From NCBI RefSeq assembly GCF_003347205.1, contig NZ_QQBJ01000023.1, positions 1 to 64,000 on the forward strand: a stretch of DNA of 64,000 nucleotides, written 5' to 3'. Shown piece after piece: positions 58,693 through 64,000 of this stretch (positions are counted from its first letter, which is position 1; each line of letters starts with the position of its first letter). The position numbers and the translations under genes are program-made. The notes beneath the pieces are model-generated. The model was not told the DNA's origin. It saw only the letters and a list, made by a program, of their open reading frames with translations, and did no database searches. This stretch comes from Mycolicibacterium moriokaense (lineage in GTDB: Bacteria > Actinomycetota > Actinomycetes > Mycobacteriales > Mycobacteriaceae).

Positions 58693-59091
58693 TCAGGAAG
58701 GAACGTCGCCCGTCCACTCGGTGCTCTCGGATTGCGGCACCGACCGCGGTCGCTGCTCCAGCGCGGGGCGCTCGGCGGTCGGGAACAGCGGTATCCGCCG
58801 GGCCGCGTAGCGGCGCGGTTCCTCAGCTCGCCGGGGCGGCCGGTCGTTGGCGATCAGCACGGCGATCCACGGCAGCGGTATCGACGCGACCAGGATCGCC
58901 AGCGAAATGAGTCCGTTGTGCCACACGCCGTAGGCCACCGCGGCGAGGATCAGCGCCGGGATGCGGAAAGCCATGATGGTCAGGTACTTACGCACGCGTT
59001 CGCGGTGCTGCTCTTCATAGGCTGGCGCGGCGGCGGTGATGAGGACGGGTCGTCCGTCGTCGTCGAAACCCAGCTGTGGGCCGTGTTTCAT
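58693..59091 (-). CDS. DUF3099 family membrane protein
   Basis: A 132-residue protein, Rv2709-like: PVLITAAAPAYEEQHRERVRKYLTIMAFRIPALI, then two membrane helices (residues ~37-56 and 60-80) and an Arg/Pro-rich tail. DUF3099 is named from memory; function unknown. ATG at 59091 begins the conserved segment. Confidence 0.82.
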   Translation of the reverse strand: MKHGPQLGFDDDGRPVLITAAAPAYEEQHRERVRKYLTIMAFRIPALILAAVAYGVWHNGLISLAILVASIPLPWIAVLIANDRPPRRAEEPRRYAARRIPLFPTAERPALEQRPRSVPQSESTEWTGDVPS

Positions 59092-59168
59092 ATGTCCCAC
59101 TGTTCCACACTCCCGGCCCGACAAACCGATCGGTTTCTTACAGATGTATTGCCAGGCACAATGAACGC

Positions 59169-59405
59169 ATGGAAACCCAGACGATCGAGCGCACCGACAC
59201 CGACGAACGCGTCGACGACGGGACCGACAACGACACCCCGAAGTACTTCCATTACGTCAAGAAGAACAAGATCGCCGAGAGTGCCGTCATGGGCACCCAC
59301 GTGGTCGCGTTGTGCGGTGAGGTGTTTCCCGTGACGAAGTCGGCCAAGCCGGGATCGCCGGTGTGCCCGGACTGCAAGCGGATCTACGAGAAGCTCAAGA
59401 AGTAG
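59169..59405 (+). CDS. DUF3039 family protein
   Basis: A 78-residue protein, Rv2708c-like. It has FHYVKKNKIAESAVMGTHVVALCGEVF and a CPDCKRIYEKL zinc-knuckle-like end with cysteines at VALCGE and VCPDC. Function unknown; it may bind zinc. It ends in an 11-base convergent overlap with the BrkB-type gene. Confidence 0.87.
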   Translation: METQTIERTDTDERVDDGTDNDTPKYFHYVKKNKIAESAVMGTHVVALCGEVFPVTKSAKPGSPVCPDCKRIYEKLKK

Positions 59406-60411
59406 CGGCGTCACCCTTGGCGGCAGTGGACGCCTCCGCCTCCGTCGCAGCCGTCGAGTCCGCAGCCGTCGAACCGCCGTTGAACGACTCGATCGACTCG
59501 GCCGTCTTCTCCTCCAGCCACCACCGGAACCTCTTGGCGTGCGTCTCCGGCGCGGGCCACTCCTCCTCGATCGCGGCGTTCAATTCCGCGCCGATCATGA
59601 TGGCGAAGCCGAGGAAGAACGCGAACAGCAGGAAAGCGATCGGGGTGGCCAGCGCACCGTAGGTGTAGCCGGTGCGGGTGATCCATGTCAGGTAGACGCG
59701 CAGGCCGAATGTCGCGATCAGGAACACCGTCGTGGCCAGCACCGAACCAACGACCAACCGGTGCGTCGGTAGCGGTTTGGGCAGCGCCACGCGGTACAGG
59801 AACGTGATCGACAGCAGCAGCCCGACCGCCAGCGCCGGGTAGTAGCCGTAGCGCAGCACTGTGTCCCAGCTGTCCGGAATGATCTCGCCGACCTTGAGCG
59901 GGCCGAGCGCGATGAACGGCGCGGTGGCGATCGCGATCACCAGCATCACCACATAGAGGCCGAGCGAATAGAACCGCTGCCGAACGGGATGCCGCAGGGC
60001 CGTCTGGTCGTGGGCCTCGGTGATCGAGTCGACGAACGCCGAGATGGCCGACGAACCGGCCCACAGCGAGATGACGAAGCCCAGCGACACCACCTCGCCG
60101 CGGGCGCCCCTGACGATGTCGCGGATGGTGGGTTCGATGATCTCGCCGACCACGTTCGCCGAGAAGAAGCTGCTGGCCAGCTTGATGAACTGGTTCTCGA
60201 TCATCGGCAGTGTGTCCGGCCCGAACAGCGGTGCGATGTAAGCCAGGCTGCCCAGCATCCCCAGCAGCAGCGGCGGCAGGGACAACGCACACCAGAACGC
60301 GGCCTGCGCCGACTCCGAGAAGATCGAGTCGTCCCAGCTTTTCGACAGCGTGCGTTTGGTGATGTGCCAAATGTGGTGCTTCGGCGTCTTCGCCGGAGGC
60401 TGGTCAGTCAT
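59395..60411 (-). CDS. YihY/BrkB-type membrane protein
   Basis: A 338-residue inner-membrane protein with about six helices (GMLGSLAYIAPLF, LGFVISLWAGSSAISAFVDSI, LGLYVVMLVIAIATAPFIALGP, VGLLLSITFLYRVAL, and others). The family motif SLWAGSSAISAFVDSI is clear; relation to Rv2707 is by position and sequence. The C-terminal tail is Ala/Glu-rich. Role unknown. Confidence 0.88.
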   Translation of the reverse strand: MTDQPPAKTPKHHIWHITKRTLSKSWDDSIFSESAQAAFWCALSLPPLLLGMLGSLAYIAPLFGPDTLPMIENQFIKLASSFFSANVVGEIIEPTIRDIVRGARGEVVSLGFVISLWAGSSAISAFVDSITEAHDQTALRHPVRQRFYSLGLYVVMLVIAIATAPFIALGPLKVGEIIPDSWDTVLRYGYYPALAVGLLLSITFLYRVALPKPLPTHRLVVGSVLATTVFLIATFGLRVYLTWITRTGYTYGALATPIAFLLFAFFLGFAIMIGAELNAAIEEEWPAPETHAKRFRWWLEEKTAESIESFNGGSTAADSTAATEAEASTAAKGDAATS

Positions 60412-60468
60412 GACCAGACCAGCATTCCTGACGAAGCGCCGTCCTGCCCAGATCCGGGGGCCGGTGTG

Positions 60469-60669
60469 TCAGGCTTCGATCGGATCCGTTGGGCTGACTT
60501 CCAGCACGGCGGCCAACTCGATCAGCTTGGCCTCGTGTTCGTTGGCGTGGTGCTGGCAAAACAACAGCTCGGCTCCCGACGGCAACTTTGCCCGTACGCG
60601 AGCAGCGGCGCCGCAGCGATCGCAGCGATCAGCCCGCGTCAGTTCGGGACTGGTCAGAGTTGCGTTCAT
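60469..60669 (-). CDS. Small zinc-ribbon protein, DUF7455-like
   Basis: A 66-residue protein with CDRCGAAARVRA and LLFCQHHANEHE, forming a CxxC...CxxH zinc site. GGAGGAG precedes the ATG at 60669. The DUF7455 name is recalled from memory. It is the type of small factor often induced under stress or growth arrest; function unknown. Confidence 0.8.
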   Translation of the reverse strand: MNATLTSPELTRADRCDRCGAAARVRAKLPSGAELLFCQHHANEHEAKLIELAAVLEVSPTDPIEA

Positions 60670-60825
60670 GGCTCCTCCGTCTCTGCTCGTGGTGCACCGG
60701 TAAATACCCGGTTTCACGCATGTCCACTCTCTCAGACGCATACGGTTTCGGCGTTGTTCCCGAGCCGTATACGGGTGTGTCGTTTTTCACGCTCAGCGAA
60801 GTTGCGGGCGGGGCATGGTGGGGAG

Positions 60826-61164
60826 ATGCTCGTACACATCTGTGCCGCGGACGACTGGCAGCGCGCCAAGGACCGCGGCGAGCATCGTCCGGACTCGTTG
60901 GCTGCGGTCGGGTTCGTTCATCTTTCGGCGCCTGAGCAGGTGCATCTGCCGGCCAACCGGCTCTACGCGGGCCGCACCGACCTGGTTCTGCTGCACATCG
61001 ATCCGGACAGGCTGACTGCGCCGCTGCGCTGGGAGCCCGGCGTGCCGACGGACCCGGAGTCGATGGAGTTTCCGCACTTGTACGGCCCGCTGCCGGTGAT
61101 GGCTGTGACGAGCGTCACGCGGTATCAGCCGGAATCCGACGGGTCGTTCTCACCGCTGACATAG
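60826..61164 (+). CDS. DUF952 family protein
   Basis: A 112-residue protein starting MLVHICAADDWQRAKDRGEHRP, with FVHLSAPEQVHLPANRLYAG and HLYGPLPVMAVTSVTRY, the DUF952 pattern (often encoded near ADP-ribosyl or glutathione-S-transferase-like genes). Function unknown. Its last 40 bases overlap the convergent RidA gene. Confidence 0.85.
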   Translation: MLVHICAADDWQRAKDRGEHRPDSLAAVGFVHLSAPEQVHLPANRLYAGRTDLVLLHIDPDRLTAPLRWEPGVPTDPESMEFPHLYGPLPVMAVTSVTRYQPESDGSFSPLT

Positions 61165-61517
61165 GCGTCCACCTCGATCTCCACCATCAGTTCGGGGGAG
61201 ATCAGCGACGAGACCTCCACCATGGTCGCGGTGGGACGGACGTCGCCGAACACCTCGGCGTGCACGGCACCGACGTCGCGCCATCGGGAGATGTCCGTGA
61301 CGAACATCCGGGTGCGTATGACGTCGGCCAGTGAAGCGCCGGCCTCGATGAGTGCGGTCTCGATGCGACGCAACGCCTCTCGGGTCTGATCGGCAATCGT
61401 GTCGCCGGGCGCGGTGGTTCCCGACACCGCGACGAACGGCCCGGTGCGCACCGCACGCGAATAGCCGACCGCGGCTTCGAACTCCGAACCCGATGACACG
61501 TTGCGGCGTCGGTTCAC
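61125..61517 (-). CDS. RidA family protein
   Basis: A 130-residue RidA/YjgF protein (Rv2704-like), which hydrolyses reactive enamine/imine intermediates. VAVSGTTAPGDTI, QTREALRRIETALIEAGAS, and MVEVSSLISPELMVEIEVDAYV are typical; the arginine near the C-terminus that anchors the substrate carboxylate is in VIRTRMFVTD. ATG at 61517. Confidence 0.88.
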   Translation of the reverse strand: MNRRRNVSSGSEFEAAVGYSRAVRTGPFVAVSGTTAPGDTIADQTREALRRIETALIEAGASLADVIRTRMFVTDISRWRDVGAVHAEVFGDVRPTATMVEVSSLISPELMVEIEVDAYVSGENDPSDSG

Positions 61518-61577
61518 CGTTACAAATTTAGTGCGGACTGTCGTGGCCGCGGGGCCGACTCCCTACACTGACCCACC

Positions 61578-62357
61578 GTGAGCATTCTGGTGGGCTTCGC
61601 GCCATGGATCGTCTATTGGGTACTGGTGGGCAACGTCCCGTTCGAGGCCGCGGTTTTGGTGGCGCTCGCGGTCGCGGTGACGGCGTTCGTGATCGGCCGC
61701 GTCAAGGGCACACCGGGACGCACGCTCGAAATCGGCGCCATCGCAACGTTTGTGGTCCTGGCGGTGCTGACTTTCACCGTCAGCCAGTCGTTCATGGAGC
61801 AGTGGATGCAGCCGCTGAGCAATGCAGGCATCTTCCTCGTGGCGCTGAGCAGCGTCCTGGTGGGCAGGCCGTTCGTTCGGGAGTTCGCCGAAGTCGACCA
61901 GCCCGACGAAGTGATCAAGGGCCAGGTGTTCAAACGCATCACCACGCTGTTGACCTGGATCTGGGTCGGCGCATTCGCGGGGATGACGATCTCCTCGGCG
62001 ATCCCGCCGATCGTGTACGGGAAGGCGACCATCCTCGACACCAAGACACCGCTGTCGTTCGTCTGCTACTGGATCATTCCGTTCACACTGCTCGGCCTGG
62101 CCGCTCTGGCGTCGCGGGTGCTGCCCGAGAAGATGACTCCGGGCGACGACGAAGTCCGCAACACGTCGTTCGTCACGTTCGCCGAGGCCGAGATCGACCA
62201 GTTGATGTATGCCGCCACCGAACACGCGAACCGCGAGGTCGGTGCGGGCAAAGAGGCCTATGACGTCCGCATCGGCGCCAAGGGCATCCCGCTGTCGGGG
62301 GACGAGACCCGCGAATCATGGCCTGCGACATACAAAGTCCGCGCCAAGAAGCGCTAG
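61578..62357 (+). CDS. Membrane protein, unknown
   Basis: A 259-residue protein with about six hydrophobic helices (residues ~3-40, 48-70, 78-92, 118-140, 156-176) and a soluble C-terminal domain (FVTFAEAEIDQLMYAATEHANRE). No family recognised; the PFVREFAEVDQPDE segment between helices 3 and 4 may be a cytoplasmic loop. Start GTG at 61578. Confidence 0.72.
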   Translation: MSILVGFAPWIVYWVLVGNVPFEAAVLVALAVAVTAFVIGRVKGTPGRTLEIGAIATFVVLAVLTFTVSQSFMEQWMQPLSNAGIFLVALSSVLVGRPFVREFAEVDQPDEVIKGQVFKRITTLLTWIWVGAFAGMTISSAIPPIVYGKATILDTKTPLSFVCYWIIPFTLLGLAALASRVLPEKMTPGDDEVRNTSFVTFAEAEIDQLMYAATEHANREVGAGKEAYDVRIGAKGIPLSGDETRESWPATYKVRAKKR

Positions 62358-62394
62358 TAACCGATAGCCGGGCGACGTGAGCGCCGACGGCGTC

Positions 62395-62880
62395 GTGCGG
62401 GTGCACGGTTCGAATCTCTCGGCGGGGTCGTGGTCGCCGAGACCGCTCGCCGCATTCCGGATCAGGTTGGTGGGCTTGTGTACGTCGGCGCCCTCGTGCC
62501 CGTCCCCGGGGCGAATGCGGCCGGCATCGTCTTCGGACACGATCTGCCGACGGACGAACCGAGAACGACCACGCAAGAGCGGGCGAAGCTGTTCTTCGCC
62601 AGCGGGATGACCGAGCAGCAGTGGGACATCCTGTGGCAGCAGTTCGTGCCGGAATCCCCGCTGCTGTGGAACGCGCGGCTGCAGGGCCACAGCGCCGCGG
62701 TGCCCACGACATATGTCAGCCTCGCCGATGACGTCGGCGTGCCGCCGGAGGTTTGCAGAACGCATGGTCGCCAACCTCGGAACAGGCGTACAGCACATAG
62801 TGCTTCCGACTGGGCACATTGCCGTGATGACGAGGCCCGAAGAACTTGCAAACGCAATTAACCGCGTGATCAACGGTTGA
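62395..62880 (+). pseudogene. Decayed alpha/beta hydrolase
   Basis: A hydrolase remnant. One frame reads FESLGGVVVAETARRIPDQV, GLVYVGALVPVPGANAAG and LFFASGMTEQQWDILWQQF, the nucleophile-elbow region of AB-hydrolases, and another frame downstream of about 62745 reads FAERMVANLGTGVQHIVLPTGHIAVMTRPEEL, the catalytic-His region. A single frameshift near 62745 would join them. The 5' part before the elbow is missing. It is the only content of the 62358-62952 stretch. Confidence 0.72.
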
Positions 62881-62952
62881 CTTGGTAGTTTGCCGAGAGT
62901 TTGCTTGCAGCAACCATAGGGGTGTGGGTCGGGGTTTTTGGGGGAGGACGAC

Positions 62953-63585
62953 GTGTCCGATCGTGCCGTCAACCGTGGGCTTTTTAGGTCGCTGATCGTC
63001 GCGGCGGGACTGTCGAGCGCCCTGATTCTGAGTCCGCCCGCGGCCGCGAAATGGCCCGCCGCGGAACCGTGTGTGTCCTCCGACGGCCTGACCCTGAGGC
63101 AGCAGTACGGCTACTCGGCGGCGGTGATCACGTCCGACTGCACCCAGGTCCAGGCCGGTGAGCGGTGGGCCGTATCGGTGCCGTGGATCATGGACAGCCG
63201 CTTCGAGCAGAAGCCCCCGGGGTTCGTCACCGACTATGCCAGCCCGCTCGACGACTTCCGCGGACGGCTGCAGAGCATCGATGTCGTCGTCGATGCCGGA
63301 TCGGCGTACCAGTCGAACCGGTCCTACCCCGGCGACAACAAGATCTGGGTCGGTGAACTGCCCACAGCGCCAGGGCTTCCCGCGGTCGACTCCGTCGGAC
63401 TCGGTTCGCTGGATCCATTGCCGGTCGGCAGGCACGCCGTCGAGGTCTACTGGAATCTGCGGGCCCCAGTGTGCGACGGCTTCACCGCCGACCAAGCCAC
63501 CAGCTGCCTGCCGGCGGGCAAGACGCTGGTCAAGCGAATCGGCTTCACGGTGGTCGCGCCTCACGAGCAGAGCCAAGGCACGTGA
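62953..63585 (+). CDS. Secreted protein, unknown
   Basis: A 210-residue protein with an N-terminal signal peptide (residues ~10-33, LIVAAGLSSALILSPPAAA) and a mature domain of mainly beta type (LTLRQQYGYSAAVITSDCTQVQAG, VVVDAGSAYQSNRSYPGDNKIWVG) containing two Cys pairs. Unrecognised family. GTG at 62953 follows GGAGG. A hydrolase remnant lies upstream and sigA convergently downstream. Confidence 0.75.
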   Translation: MSDRAVNRGLFRSLIVAAGLSSALILSPPAAAKWPAAEPCVSSDGLTLRQQYGYSAAVITSDCTQVQAGERWAVSVPWIMDSRFEQKPPGFVTDYASPLDDFRGRLQSIDVVVDAGSAYQSNRSYPGDNKIWVGELPTAPGLPAVDSVGLGSLDPLPVGRHAVEVYWNLRAPVCDGFTADQATSCLPAGKTLVKRIGFTVVAPHEQSQGT

Positions 63586-63635
63586 GCGGCGCGGCCGCCG
63601 TCAGCTAACTCACGCCCGACGGCGCCGTCGCCGAC

Positions 63636-64000
63636 TCAGTCGAGGTAGTCGCGCAGCACCTGAGAACGGCTGGGGTGACGCAACTTCGACATCGTCTTGC
63701 TCTCGATCTGCCGAATCCGCTCCCGGGTGACGCCGTAGACCTGGCCGATCTCGTCGAGCGTGCGCGGCTGGCCGTCGGTGAGGCCGAAGCGCAACCGGAC
63801 CACGCCCGCCTCGCGCTCGGACAGCGTCTCCAGGACCGACTGCAGCTGATCCTGCAGCAGCGTGAAGCTCACCGCGTCGACGGCGACGACGGCCTCACTG
63901 TCCTCGATGAAGTCGCCCAGTTGCGAGTCGCCCTCGTCGCCGATGGTCTGGTCCAGCGAGATGGGTTCACGCGCATACTGCTGGATCTCCAGCACCTTCT
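63636..64000 (-). CDS. sigA: Primary sigma factor SigA (C-terminal part)
   Basis: Only the last 121 codons lie in the window. Region 3.2 ([22 protein letters not shown]) and region 4 ([23 protein letters not shown]) match the housekeeping sigma factor, and the end is SQVLRDYLD. SigB at 57586 has the same architecture. The N-terminus and promoter lie beyond the right edge. Confidence 0.97.
   Translation of the reverse strand, partial: KVLEIQQYAREPISLDQTIGDEGDSQLGDFIEDSEAVVAVDAVSFTLLQDQLQSVLETLSEREAGVVRLRFGLTDGQPRTLDEIGQVYGVTRERIRQIESKTMSKLRHPSRSQVLRDYLD

Noticed and set aside
63586-63635. Hairpin terminator between the secreted-protein gene and sigA
   Set aside because: A palindrome (CGACGGCGCCGTCG) is present, but there is no loop of suitable size or U-run, so it was not called.

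Overview
The window is GC-rich actinobacterial chromosome. Gene content and order match the recA-sigA region of Mycobacterium (dapA-rnj-ftsK-argA-pgsA-clgR-pspA ... recA-recX ... miaB-miaA-dapF-hflX ... lexA-nrdR ... sthA-ideR-sigB ... sigA). A group 1h-type [NiFe]-hydrogenase cluster beside recA, a gluABCD-type transporter next to miaB, and an intein-free recA point to a saprophytic, Mycolicibacterium-like species rather than the M. tuberculosis complex. This is inferred from gene content and remembered homologues; no search was run.

Region by region. 1-4.85 kb: a short tandem repeat, lysine/DAP synthesis (dapA), RNase J, and a divergent trio (methyltransferase, mycofactocin-type SDR, ABM-domain protein). 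4.85-13.07 kb: ftsK, a peroxiredoxin-like gene, argA, pgsA, then the envelope-stress operon clgR-pspA-pspM behind a SigE-type promoter, an epoxide hydrolase-like gene, a GT-B glycosyltransferase and a DUF3046 gene. 13.07-14.9 kb: three poorly known genes (disordered protein, SPFH protein, small membrane protein). 14.87-28.96 kb: one minus-strand run of sixteen genes in which most neighbours overlap or nearly touch. In transcription order it reads hypA, hypB, small subunit, large subunit, an Fe-S/NifU fusion, three unknown proteins, a 39-residue membrane peptide, a maturation protease, hypC, hypF, a second hypC, hypD, hypE and a last unknown gene. It encodes the enzyme, the complete HypABCDEF machinery for the Ni-Fe(CN)2CO centre, and several uncharacterised partners. 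Its likely role is oxidation of trace H2 to feed the respiratory chain.

29-31.6 kb: recA with a LexA box and a PafBC-type promoter, recX, and an F420-type oxidoreductase. 31.5-34.7 kb: glutamate-type ABC transporter gluABCD. 34.8-43.35 kb: tRNA modification (miaB, miaA), dapF, hflX and small conserved genes, closed by a hairpin terminator. 43.4-47.6 kb: CsbD stress protein, an unknown gene, fadE20 and an LGFP-repeat envelope protein. 47.6-49.6 kb: lexA facing chiZ, with both SOS and PafBC sites between them, then nrdR. 49.6-56.7 kb: PhzF-like protein, hydrolase, PAC2 protein, a lipoprotein serine protease, sthA, a lipoprotein and a DUF4192 protein. 56.8-64 kb: ideR, sigB with a SigE/SigH-type promoter, small conserved genes, a decayed hydrolase, a secreted protein and the 3' end of sigA.

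The most notable points are: (i) the hydrogenase operon and its uncharacterised accessory genes, including a 39-residue membrane peptide; (ii) a maturation protease whose conserved N-terminus has no ATG/GTG/TTG start; (iii) an all-cysteine, Rieske-like domain fused to NifU; (iv) in-frame 33-bp repeats at the start of miaB. No rRNA, tRNA, CRISPR array or insertion sequence was recognised. The longest stretch without an intact gene is 62,358-62,952, which holds a decayed hydrolase.
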